Made by a program: the position numbers and the translations under genes
The notes under the pieces: generated by a model
Databases searched by the model: none
What the model was told of the DNA's origin: nothing
The model's input: only the letters and a program-made list of their open reading frames with translations
Shown here: positions 34,705-45,899 of the stretch, one piece after another
Position numbering within the stretch: position 1 is the stretch's first letter
How the letters are laid out: the number at the start of each line of letters is the position of its first letter
Assembly (NCBI GenBank): GCA_950106755.1
Contig: OX467086.1
Span: 31,018,001 to 31,082,000 of the forward strand
Source: Climacium dendroides
Taxonomy: Eukaryota > Streptophyta > Bryopsida > Hypnales > Climaciaceae
DNA length: 64,000 nt
Direction of reading: 5' to 3'

Positions 34705-35692
34705 CTAATGTGGCTGGTTGTCTCCGTTTTCCGAATCTACAGTCTCCTGACGAGTCTCTTCGTTTGTTGAGGTACAACGAAATTTGTAAGGTTTTGCACT
34801 TACAACCTTCGCTGGGCAATTGTGAGCTCGATGTTCTTTTTCTCCACAATACATGTAGAGATCTTCTCTTCGATGACGCTCCTTTTCTTCTTCAATAAGC
34901 TTCTTCATTCTTGAAGTGTCAATCTGCATTGGTTTGGGCATGGATGACGTTGAGGATCTTGGTTTTGTTGATATTGCGGAGTCTGCTCGATATGGCCCCG
35001 GAAGTCAATCGCCGTTCTTGTCGTCGCTCGAATAGTCGGTTGTCGCAACGAACAGTTTGAGTAATGGCCTCTGATAAGGACGTCGGGTCAGGTAGATTTA
35101 ATAGTAAATCTTTCACATCGTCTCGTAAACCCCATCAAAATGCACTAATAAGTGCATTGTCGTCCCAATCCACGTCGTTGGTGAGAAGTCGAAATTCTGC
35201 AGCATATGTTGAAGCTGCCCGTGATCGTTGTTGGAGTGATCGCAATTTCGTTGTTGCAGTACGAACGCGATTTGTTTCACCAAAAGTATTGGTGAATTCT
35301 TCAAGAAATGCGTCAAGGTCCGTCAATAGATGAGAATTTTTCTTTAACAACGGTGAGAACCAAGACAATGCTGCTCCAGTTAGTAAGGTGCTGATTAATC
35401 CAACTTGAGTTTCTGCAGTCGGATATCTCTGAATTTGAAGCCGAAAAACGAGTCGAATCTAGTTCACGAAATCTCGGAACTTCGATTGAGTCCCATCAAA
35501 TTTGTTTGGAAGATCGATTCGGGGCTCTTTTACTAATTGTTGGTTCGAGACCGTTGTAGCTGAAGGAATAGGGACAACATTTGGAACGGTTTACAGTTGT
35601 TCAACTGCATTCCGTAAGTTAGTATTCTCCAACTGTAGTTGTTGAAGGACTCTGAGGACTTCTTCCATTGGAATAGAAGATATGTCACCCAT
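34705..35692 (-). pseudogene. gag: Chromovirus gag (broken)
   Basis: Structural capsid/nucleocapsid protein of the retrotransposon. The start ATG at 35692-35690 follows a 291-nt leader. The capsid-type domain includes LPNKFDGTQSKF and TLLTGAALSWFSPLL (about residues 94-115), then a Tyr/Arg-rich helical part. A nucleocapsid motif DLYMYCGEKEHRAHNC lies near 34840-34800: its first zinc-binding Cys is Tyr, and the conserved Gly before His is Glu. In-frame stops lie at 35591-35593, 35459-35461 (where a Trp is expected) and 35135-35137. A frameshift between about 35010 and 34945 separates the capsid from the zinc knuckle. All substitutions named are explainable by G-to-A or C-to-T transitions. Confidence 0.85.
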
Positions 35693-35970
35693 TTTGAACA
35701 ACAAGACTCACAAATAAATAAAGTAACAAATTCTTCCGTTTTGAATTCTCGGAATGACTATAGGACGTGAAGATTTCAAAAAATTTAAATAAAACTCCTC
35801 TCTACGGTCGTTGACAATAAGATTTCGAAGCTCAGTCTTCAATTTGAACAAAAATTGAGTTTGTAAACTGATTGTTGTACTTGGAATCGGAAGTCGATTC
35901 AAGTCCATACGATAATTGAAGCTATCTCGAAAGACTTCTAAACGTAATCTGACGAGGACAAAAAAAAAAT

Positions 35971-35983
35971 ACTCTCGTCAAAC
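35971..35983 (-). promoter_or_regulatory. Self-complementary primer binding site
   Basis: Two nucleotides after the 5' LTR the minus strand reads TTGACGAGAGT. This is perfectly complementary over 11 nt to ACTCTCGTCAA, the predicted first bases of the element's own transcript (36167-36157). It does not begin with TGG as tRNA primer sites do. Tf1 and sushi use this arrangement to prime reverse transcription from the folded 5' end of their RNA. Confidence 0.75.
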
Positions 35984-36500
35984 TGTTGCGGACGCAACTC
36001 TCGGGCGGAACCGAGACCAGAATCGAGAAGATTCCTCGAATAGACCAAGAACAGGACTAGAATAGAAGGGATTCCTCCAACAAGAATTAAAACTAGAGTC
36101 AAGAATACTATGAACAAGCTTTAAATTGCTTGGAACAAGAGTAGGTACAACTGGTGTTGACGAGAGTGAGGAGCAATGTCTCCCAACTCTCTATTTATAC
36201 TAGTCTAGAAGTAGGCTAACCTGCTTCGCCTTCAAGAAGAAGTTACCTAGCTTGCTTGAGGCCTAAGGCGACTTGGAGTGTACCCCAAGTCAACTAAACT
36301 ACCTTGCTTCGCCTTCAAGGCAAATCTATTTGTCCCGCAAGGCGTTGTAAACTTCCTAAAAACTTCTACTAAGGCGGTGCCTTGTCCCTAAAGGTACCGC
36401 CACCGCTATGTGTAGTTTCTCAAGAAGCTTCCTATGGTCTTGGTCTTCATTCGTTGGCCATCGATCTTCCGTCCTTGTCTTGTATGTCACGTCTGTAACA
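35984..36500 (-). repeat. 5' LTR of the chromovirus
   Basis: Upstream LTR for minus-strand transcription. The TATA box TATAAATA is the complement of 36192-36199. The predicted transcript start ACTCTCGTCAA begins at 36167, 32 nt after the first base of the TATA box. It differs from the other LTR at about three positions, all transitions. Confidence 0.93.
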
Positions 36501-37102
36501 CTTATTATATTTTTTCAAAATGCTCTTTGAAATTGGTCCATAACTTTTTATTGAAAACTTGAAATGTCAAAAGGAGTTTTGTAATTGAAACTTCAATGTA
36601 TATTCTAACTAGTCTTAGTTTAAAGTTTCTTAAAAAAAGACACTCTACTATGCTTAAATGAGGTCTGAAATTGTACTTTTAATACAAAATTTCGGGTTTC
36701 TAACTTCACTACGAGCCCTCACAACTTCAACAATTCATATATCCCACATTGTTTGGTCGATTTCCTACCACTCCAAATATATAGAGGGATCTCAGATGAA
36801 TTGATATGTGAATTGAAGGTGTTGGTTGTGAGTCGTTAAAGGTTGCAAAGAAGTACAATTTCTCTTAGTGTCAGTAAAATATATTTTCATCATTTTGAAT
36901 ATAAAGTAAATTATATGTAAAATCTTGCTGTGTTTGTAGAAGACTTTCACCTTGTTTGTCAAAATTGATTGAAAAATTGACAAGATATTGACAAAAAAAT
37001 CGACAAGAAGTTCTGGTTGTCATTTGGGACATTAGGCTGTCATTTTGGACACTTCTCTGTCAAAAATTTTGTAGATTAGGGCCCATTTCCCTTGTAGTGA
37101 GC

Positions 37103-38384
37103 CCAGACAGTTCAGAGTCGAGTTGCAGTCTCGATTACCTCATAGACCGGCCAGTTGTAAGGCTGGTCCCCTCTTTTTTTTGGAGGTGCCACGTGGCGAA
37201 GTGTGATTGGTCAAATCTCCTTGAGCAACCCAGACACTGACCCTCATTTGACAGCTTACAGTCCGTCCTTAAGGTGCCCAAGACCTTCGGCTTTGGTATT
37301 TTTTTTTTTGGTATTTAGTTTTCTCTCCTCAATGTCTCAAAATAAAACACACTTCAACAAAAAAAAAACTCTAAGGTTTATTGGGCAAACCCTTTGAAGG
37401 CTTCTTTCTAACTCAAACGTAGGACTTGACTCTATCCTTTTGGAGGCTAAACTTGGTTTTTTCCAAGTAGTGTTTTGGTCACTAAGCTTGGTGAAAATGA
37501 TAGTAAATACTATCCGATGGGAATTTCTAGGACTTCAAGGTTCAAAGCTTTGCCGTACTTTGAAGAATCACTAAAATTGCGGAAACAATTGTAGCACACG
37601 AAGTCAAAGCTTCGTCGTACTTTCAAAACCACAAAAAATACTTAAAACAAATACGTGTTAGTATAATCACGGTTACAATGTATGTTAGTACAAGTGTTAG
37701 TATGACTTTCAAACACGCGAGTTAGTGCGATGGTGTTAGTTCACAAAATATTTCAAATCAAACACTAGAGGCTCCCCTAAGCGGCATCGCCAATCACAAG
37801 GGAAGAACCTGTAGAATTAGTACAAAAACTCCAAGCTCCAAACCAGAGCTTGAAATACAACAACAATGACAAAAGGCAAGTTAAACAACAATTTTTGTAA
37901 AGGAAACTTGGCAAAAACTTGGCAAAAACTTGGTAAAAGCTTGCCAACAAGTGCAAAATACAACAAGGAAAGTTTGAAGGAACCCAATGTCCTTCAAAGT
38001 TTTACAAAGTAGCAACAAGAGGAGCTTGAAATGCTCCCAAAACAAGGAAATTTGGCAACGTGGCCTAAATGGCCAAAATCCAACTAAATGGACCCAAATG
38101 AAAACAAGGCGATTCAAAATGAACCTAAGGGATGATTTGAGAGAAGAATAAGCCCCCTTATATACTCTTCCAAGGTGGCTCACCCCCTCTCAATTCCTAA
38201 GCCGTAATCTTATCAACTAAGATTTTCATCCTAATTTCCAATTTTTGACTTTTTACGTTGGTCCAAACTTCTAACTTTTGGAGAAATGCTTCAAATCACA
38301 AACAGATTGCGCCATTGGCTTCAGAAGGCCATTTTTAGTCTAAGAAAACCTCTACCCCTTTCTGATTTTCAGTTGACGATAGCT
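37103..38384. mobile_element. TGTGAGC repeat, copy A right part
   Basis: Parallels 44800-45890: repeated AAGTCAAAGCTTCGCCG words, a CAACTAAATGGACCCAAATG run, a CTTATATACTCTTC run, and the ending TTCAGAAGGCCATTTTTAGT. Frames in it (for example 37881-38183 minus, also seen at 45525-45737) reflect the repeat rather than a known protein. Confidence 0.6.
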
Positions 38385-38388
38385 TTAA

Positions 38389-38545
38389 ATATTTGAATGA
38401 GTCTTGTGTACTAGATAGCTTGAGTCTTATGGGCTTCGATTCTAAAAGAAGTTGTCAAGTTTATAGTATTGCTTAATAAATACTTCTCATACATTTTTCA
38501 ATTACAATTTACAACTCAATTCATGACAATGCAAGAATTGGATGG
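38389..38545 (+). repeat. Right copy of the 160-bp direct repeat
   Basis: Same sequence and orientation as 24549-24711. It lies directly outside the nested block. Confidence 0.65.
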
Positions 38546-41500
38546 TTACATTAGAAAAAATGAAGAAATTTAGAGCACTAAAAATATGGTAGACAAGTGC
38601 CTAGAACTTTGAAATGTAGGACTTTCAAAGTGCTTAGATGAGTTTTGAGCAATTGAAACCTCATTGTTTTGAAATTTGGTATCATTATTGATTTGAGGCT
38701 CATCTAGTTTAAGAGGTTTAAGGTGGACATTATAAAATTGTTTTAGTTATGTAAGTAAAAATCAATTCCATGTTGTAAGCCTTTGCCGTAGGCACCAATT
38801 TCATGAAATTTTACCAATCAACAAACATGACTATAAATACTAGTTAAAACCAATACTTTATTCACTAAGAAAAAAACCGTTTGTTACAACTGGTTAAAAT
38901 GCAATCAAGTGTCCTATGCAACTATTTTGCGACTATAGCTCTTTTTATTTGTACCAAATTCTTACATCATTATTTGATGCCATTTCTTTACATCATTCGT
39001 ACAATGTTTTATTTGCAAAGTAGTTGTAGAATGAAATGAATACATTATTTTAGTCGCAAAGTAATTGCAGAATGAAGTGTAGAATTATGAGAGTTGTAAC
39101 AGAGTTCAAATTTAGAATGAGTGTGAGTTATTCTCTATCTAATATTCATCACAATTGTCAATGTGAACCACGTACTCCACACTCTATGATATCCACTGTA
39201 TCGATTTATAATCGCAAAAAATGATAAGAAAATGATTGTAAAATGATAGTATTTATTTCTTAGTTATTTTGTAGTCATTTTTTAATTGTTTCCTAATTGT
39301 TTAATAGTTATTCTATATTCATTTTTTAGTTGCTTCTTAATTGTTTAATAGTCATTCTTTAGATGTTTTCAAATTATTTTTCAATTATCTCATATCAATT
39401 GTTTCATATCAATTGTTAAAAGTATGATTAGATTGGACATATAACTATATAAGACTTGTAAGTAGTTGTATCCTTATGTTATAAATTTCGTTAATAAAAT
39501 ATTAAGATTTCTATAGTTTATAGATTTTTACAATTTTAAGATTTCTACATTTGGTAGATTTTGAAATCTACAAGTCACAAAAAAGTTGCAAATGTGTCAC
39601 AAACAAGTTGCTATGAAGTTACTAGCAAGTCGCAGATGAGTCATAAACCTCATGTGGCAACAAATATCACATAAACAACTATTTCATAAAGCATATTGAT
39701 GGAGTTTCAAGTAAGATGACAAATGATAAACAATTTTGTTTTGCCTTGCAATTATAATACGATTAAAAAACTTGTCCACAATGATTGAAGACCTTTAGAT
39801 TTTCATTAATTGCAAATGTTTGATGCAACCCAAAAATCAATTGCTCTTTGTAGTGGCAAAAAGCTTCGTTTTTTTAGTGTATTGTAATTAGTGGCAATTG
39901 CCATTGTCAAGAGCTTTCCAAGCATGTATGACACTCTTTCGTTCACTTCAAAACCAGGGCGTCATTGCGCCCTGTTTGATCGGAAGTCTCTTCATTCTCC
40001 CTACCCAGTCTATTTTAAGGCTTGGTAAGTCATCCCCAACGTCCCCCTTTGCGCATTAAGGTTCATTGGGCACTCCAAGTAGATAGGGGCATGACAATTG
40101 TGAATAATTGATTGTCTACAAGAATGTGAATAACTATTCGGAATCGAATAACAGTCCATTTCGAGTTCACAATTTACACAAATTACAATGAGCATAATTT
40201 CAGAATTCGCATTGTAGCAAATGCAACAGTTTGTTTAATGAGAAGCTACGACTCGCCGGCTGATAGTATCAGATTCTAGGAATGTGACTCAGTCATTACT
40301 ACAGATGAAAAAAAACGGAAGGAAAAACATACAACTGTTGAAATCCGTTGAATTTGAATTCATAGAAACAAAAGTCAATCCTACGAATTCAGAGAAGTGA
40401 AATAGGAAGTAGAGAAAGAATGAATAGCTCATCGAACTTGAAACGAAGGTGTACGAGGTCAATGACGCTTCTCAGCAACAACGAAAGTCTCTAGCGGTCG
40501 ACAAAGTGGTGCACAATACTGATGGAACAGGAGAATACGATGCGCGCTACAATATCGACAAACTGAACAATGATATACAATTTCAGACGATGAAAGAGAC
40601 AAAACAGAAATTGTAGAAGGTTTTGTATTGTAAGGCTGCACTTCAATGCGGCAGCTGCATATGGCGGCTGTCACGTCGCCGTTGTAGGGTCACGTTGATT
40701 TTCCGAGGAAAAAAATTCACATTAAAAAATTCAAACGCCTCTGTCATGCGTGGCTTCTATGCTAGTCGCTACATTAGGTCCATTCAGTATACTTTCTGAA
40801 CTAGTTCTCGTCACTTCAGTTCTTATGTTCGGAGGGTACAAGATATTTTCCGAACTACATTGTACAACTCCAATTGCTTTTCCAAATTCTGTTGCATGCG
40901 GTGAAGGGCCTCGACGGAGTTGCAGCAAGTTCTATAGCAAAGGCTGAGAGTGGAGGGCATTGCATGTGGAGATCACAAGCATACACATTTTAAGAAGGTT
41001 TGTTCACCGCCACTCTTCAATTTTCATAATCCTTAGCAATTGTTTTTTGTTTGAACTCCAAGAATAGTCATTTTGGCTTTCATCGTGGCTTCATTTGCCA
41101 CCATCATCACTATGCTACATCTTCAATAATAGCTTGAGATTTCTTCATTTAGAGTTTGGGAATGAAAATGCTGGAATTCTAAGTGGTGGAGAGGAAGGAG
41201 AGGTTTCTTGATTTTGTTTAAGAATTGCGGAAAAGTTTAGTAATTTGATTACTACAAGCCATTGTGAAAGTCAAGCGTTCAATGTGAGGTAGTCAATTTC
41301 CGATGTCAATGAACCCACTTGAAAGTGGTTTTGAGATACCATTGGGAATGCTTCTCATTTGCAACTTCTCAGTAGGCTTCAAGTTCTTATTTTGTATTTG
41401 TTAGCACATGTAGAAGGGATTCGTATTTTCTTAAAGACTTTTTTTTTCATCCTTGTAAGGTTGTATGTTATAAAAGAGACCTTGTAAAGGCTCATCTGTC

Positions 41501-41750
41501 TTTTTCATTGATCTTCATGGTCTACATTCTTTCTAAATCATATTTTTTAGCAAGAAACAAAGATGTGGAACCTAACAAAATGCGTACACGAGTCATTTTT
41601 AGTAAGATGTTGCAAATTCAAAGATAAGGATTGTTGATTGTAATAGAATAACAATTTTGCATCTTTTCATTTTAGAGCTTAAGGATTTGGTGGAAGGATC
41701 ACCTCATCTCTACTCTCCACCTATTAGTAGGGTTGATGTGTTTCATTATA
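38546..41750. other. Intergenic, no gene recognised
   Basis: AT-rich to about 39900, with repeated TTAATTGTTTAATAGT words. 39900-40980 has higher GC and several short frames on both strands, none identifiable. Nothing else was resolved. Confidence 0.4.
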
Positions 41751-41779
41751 GGGCACTTTTGGTTCTAAGCAAATTCAAT

Positions 41780-43070
41780 GGCTGGCGTTGCAAACTTCAG
41801 TAAGTGCTTAGAGCAGCTCAGAGTTCTTTTGGACAATGAAGACTTTGGGTAAGTGACTTCTTCTTTCACTACACATGTTTTTTTGGCTTTCTACGTTTGC
41901 AGTCATTGCATGATTTTCTACCATACTTATGATTGCTTCATTAGAATTGATTCAAAATTGCTTGAAATAGGACTTGTGATTTTTGGCAAGGCTACAAGTT
42001 ATATTGCTTTGTCCATTATTCTCACTGTGAGATGTCAAAGGAGATGTTTCAAGACACCAAGATGGGTGAATACTACATGGCTTATGTTTTTCTTCTTCAA
42101 TTTGTATAATTGTGTATTTCAAAGGCATGTACAAGACTCAAAGTTTTGGATAATATGTAGGTATCACATGCATGGTTGTTCCTTAGTGCAATCTCTTTTG
42201 GTTTCTTGTTGCAAGTCATATTATGTGTGCATTGCAGGACACACTTGAAGTTCCTTGAGAAACACAATTTGATGTTGTAATTCGAGATGTGTGGGCCATG
42301 ATGGAGGAGTATGTCCATGTGTGTCACAATAAGGATTGCATAAACTTTCGGTGAGTTTTTTTGGTTGTCAAGTACAAAATGCTATACTATATATTAACAT
42401 TTTTTGGTTGATTTTCATTATCAATTCTTGTTAGCATTGCGTTTTTTTTAATTCATTTGTTGATAACTGTTTACATTTGTAAAGGTTTTGCTTGGTTTTG
42501 AGATTTCAGTATGTATTTACTTGGACATATTAATTTTTTATATGATAATATGTCTTGATTCACATGGCATGTAGGGCTCTAATGGAAGAATTCGATGATG
42601 AGGATGAGCTCGCCGCATCAAAGAATGGTTCCTTGCTACTACAACTCATTGAAGTTTGTAATATAGATTGATTTTGACCTTCAAATAGCATAGGAAAAAA
42701 TGATGCCCTTCGATATCTCTTCATTAATTTTCATGCACTTTTCGATTTATGATATTGAATTTTTGATGATGTCAATTTCTTGGGTAATGTTGTGATTTTT
42801 TGAATTCTGAAGGTTTTATAAAAGATTTCTCATTGAAATATGTATTATTGGTACTTCATTGTTCAGAATGACAAGCACGAGACTAAACATTTGTATAGGT
42901 AGTCTCAAGCAATTCACTTTGGAACGAATATTTTTGATGAATTTCATGTCCGACTTAATTAAGTACAAGCAAATTTGGACAACCTCACACCTCAATGTCG
43001 AGTGTCCCGTCGCCGCTATCGTTGAAGGAAGACTTCTACTTACTTGTTGTATGTACATAATTAATTTTTG
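41780..43070 (+). pseudogene. Possible multi-exon decayed gene
   Basis: Segments between good splice signals read as short coding pieces. A donor GGGTAAGT lies at 41847-41854. An acceptor TTGCAG at 42232-42237 opens a piece ending at donor CGGTGAGT (42349-42356), which encodes DVVIRDVWAMMEEYVHVCHN. An acceptor ATGTAG at 42569-42574 opens a piece encoding ALMEEFDDEDELAASKNGSL. Acceptor GTTCAG at 42862-42867 is followed by a frame containing AIHFGTNIFDEFHVRLN and QANLDNLTPQCRVSRRRYR, broken by TAG, TAA and TGA. I do not recognise the family. It may be a transposase relic. Confidence 0.3.
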
Positions 43071-43280
43071 CTAAATACCATAGTACCGGGAGTAGTTTTA
43101 TTAGAAAAAGACGTTATGTTTTGTTTCTTTATTTTGTACAGGTTTTTCTAATAAGTAGCTTTTCTACTTTTTGGATAAATTGGAGTCACTTTGTTACTTT
43201 GGAATCTATCTTTTCTAAGCCACATCATGAGAACATGACATTTTTATTCAACATGTTTAATTGGATGGTTTGCAGATCCC

Positions 43281-45890
43281 TGTGAGCACTTTTTTACCTA
43301 CCCATGGTAAACTAGCGTTGCACAACCAGGTTTTTAGTATTGTTTTGTAAGTTTTGTCTTAAGGGTGCCTAGCGTCAATCCATTGTGCCTTCCAAGCAAT
43401 GGATCTTTTCTAACTCCTACATGTGAAAATAAACAAAACAACAAGAAATTCTAAATAATTATAAGTTATACCCTTTTATCTCAACTAACTAAGCCAATGT
43501 AGTTTTTATTCAAAATAAATTCAGTCTAGATTTATCATTTTTAAGTGATAGAACATGTTATGCCATTTCTAAAAATATAAAACTCGACTTCATCCGAGCT
43601 TTTTAACAATAATTATGGAAGGATGAAGTTTGACTACTAATTGGTTCATCAAACTTCATCCATTGATTTCTACTAATCTACCTTATAATTTTACTTGAGA
43701 TTTGACTTTTGGTCTCTGAACTCTATTTAATATTTGACTTTCTAATATGGTTGACTTTGGATGATTTATCTAACTTTCATTCATTTTGACCCCTAAACTT
43801 CATCCATCTTATCTTTCTTGTGTTTCGTTGGATTTCTAAGTGTGAGACATTTTTGGAAACCTCTAAACTAAAGGAATCACAATCTGAATCTAAAACTTGG
43901 AGAAAGTCTAATTTTAATATTCTGACTTGAAAGGTTAGTTTGGCTAAGGTATTTAACACTATCTACTTTATAATTTAATAGTAACTTGGGTATTTAGAAT
44001 CTTACCTCACTTTGTGAGTCGTCTTGAACGTTGTAGATGAGTCTTCCAAGATCTCCATTTTTCTCCATGGTTCCGTTGCTCGGTAATTTATGCTCACCGC
44101 TTGAAAGTAGACTTTTAATACAAATTTACAACTAAATTCTAGCTACTATTCCTCCTTTCTTCTATTTGGGATTTTACACTATACTTTTCTAATGGTTGGC
44201 TTAGAAAGCTCTTGACCTCCTAACCACTATTTTTCCATTTTTTTCTTGCCTAATGACACCTTGCGACCTTTCACATGGTCCACCCTTCATGTCTCAATCC
44301 TATTGGTTGTTTTAGATACTTGAGATTTCTCCTTCTTCTTCAACTTCAACTATAACAATCTAACAATTTGGTCTTCAATTCACAACTATCATTCCTATTG
44401 AGTTTTTGAACTCAAACTTAGTCTAAGCTAGAAGAGTTGAAAGAGTGGTGAGATAGAACTTTGTTTTGCATTCTTCTTTGCTAATCACACCTCCCTAATC
44501 TATCCTTCTTCCCTTCTAATTTCCTTATCAAATGCCTTAGCTCTCGGTCTGACTTTTGATAGCTTACTATTTTTAAACTTGTAATATGTTTTCCTTGTAG
44601 AGGCTAAAACTAGCTTTCTAAGTTGATGTAGAACTTGCAAATCGGATTTTTTTAGTAGAAGTTATGCATGGATGAAGTTTTGAGTCCTAATTAGTGTTTG
44701 AAACTTCATCCGTTTATATCTTACTCATTTTAGCTTGGATTTCTTTGTATTTTATGTTTCTGGAAAGCTTTAGACCTCTATTATAAGATTTTGAACTTCA
44801 ATTTGTATTGACCCTTCTTCTTAGCGGCCTGACTACACCCTTGGTCTCGGCCCTAAAGAAAGACTAATATTAAAAATGACAACTTGACCAAACTAAGGCC
44901 AAAAGGCCTAACTACATAGAAATGTTCAAAAGAAAGGAGAGGTTCAAAGCTTTGCCGTCAAAATGAATATAATTAAGAGTTCAAATCCCACGAAGTCAAA
45001 GCTTCGCCGTCTTTTTCATAACACTCTAATTTCTAAGACAATTTCTAATACACAAAGTCAAAGCTTCGCCGATTTTGACAAAACCACAAGTGCACAAGAC
45101 AATTTTAATGAAGTTAAGCTTGATTCAAAATTTGTTAGAACAAGGAGGTTAGTACAAACACTTGTTAATTCAAGAACGTTTATAACAAATTAGTACATCC
45201 GCAACAAACTTAGGGAATTTCTCAATTAAGGAATTTTCCACTTAGAGGGTTAGATAAAAAAAAACGTACACTAAAAGTCCTCCACAACAGCATAACCAGA
45301 CTTATGGTGGAGGAGGATCTAGAATTAGTACAATAACTTCAACACAAACACCAAAAGTCTTCCACAACGGCATAGCCAGACTTATGGTGGAAGAGGTTCC
45401 AAAATTAGTACAACCACATAAAACTTAACCAATTGGAAACGTAGCAAAGTTAATACAAAAAAAATTCAAACATACACAACAAAGGCAAATTTTGAAGGGA
45501 CCCCAATGTCCTTCAAAGAAAGCTTCAAAAACAACAACAATGAAGCTTGAAATACTCAAAAACACGCAAAATTTGGCAACTTGGCCTAAATAGCCAAAAT
45601 CCAACTAAATGGACCCAAATGAAAACAAGGCAGTTCAAAATGAACCTAAGGGGTGTTTTGAGAGGAGAATGGGTGCCCTTATATACTCTTCTAAGGGCAC
45701 CCCCCTCCTCTCTTTTCCTACAAGGTAATCTTATCAATTAAGATTTTCATCTAATTTGCCCAATTTTCATTTCTACGCTGGTCCAAATTCTTAACTTTTG
45801 GAGAAATGCTCCAAATCACAAACGGATTGAGACATTGGCTTCAGAAGGCCATTTTTAGTCTGAAGAAACCCCCTTCCCTTTTACTTATGT
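43281..45890. mobile_element. TGTGAGC repeat, copy B
   Basis: Starts TGTGAGCACTTTTTTA and ends after TTCAGAAGGCCATTTTTAGT, about 2.6 kb and uninterrupted. It contains two hairpins of the GGATGAAGTTT/AAACTTCATCC type, three AAAGTCAAAGCTTCGCCG or AAAGCTTTGCCG words, and a twice-repeated ACAACGGCATAGCCAGACTT-type segment (about 45280-45400). A TATATA-bearing GC-rich stretch at 45670-45720 could be a promoter. No coding domain is seen. Confidence 0.6.
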
Positions 45891-45899
45891 TAAAATCAC

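Larger units (their letters stand above)
27249..36500 (-). mobile_element. Ty3/gypsy chromovirus, LTR retrotransposon (minus strand)
   Basis: Bounded by 517-bp LTRs beginning TGTTGCGG and ending TGTAACA or TGTGACA. The target duplication CTTAT is perfect (27244-27248, 36501-36505). On the minus strand the order is LTR, self-priming site, gag, about 2.5 kb of foreign DNA, protease, reverse transcriptase, RNase H, integrase, chromodomain, polypurine tract, LTR. This is the Ty3/gypsy order with a C-terminal chromodomain. LTR identity is about 99.4% by eye, so insertion looks recent, yet gag has at least three stops and a frameshift and pol has ten stops. It cannot encode its own proteins. The Tf1/sushi/Tcn1-like affiliation is inferred from the priming site. 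Confidence 0.93.
26202..37099. mobile_element. CACTA-type palindromic transposon, split by a retrotransposon
   Basis: The left end is CACTACAAGGGGAAT (26202) and the right end CATTTCCCTTGTAGTG (to 37099). The flanking trinucleotide is AGC on both sides (26199-26201 and 37100-37102), as expected for the CACTA superfamily. Without the 9.25-kb insertion and its duplicated 5 bp the element is about 1.64 kb and almost entirely palindromic. Its left half folds onto itself around 27030 (26840-27020 against 27040-27240). The outer left arm pairs with 36506-37000, which follows the retrotransposon. It has no transposase, so it is non-autonomous. Confidence 0.75.

Noticed and set aside
35971..35983. 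tRNA primer binding site for the chromovirus
   Set aside because: I looked for TGG-initial matches to plant tRNA 3' ends after the 5' LTR and found none; the self-complementary site fits better.
38000..38183. Minus-strand frame shared with 45525-45737
   Set aside because: Sharing is due to the two TGTGAGC repeat copies; no known domain and poor conservation of frame length.
41853..42248. 131-codon plus-strand frame
   Set aside because: Cys/Phe/Tyr-rich composition typical of AT-rich intron sequence; it spans the probable intron between better splice sites.
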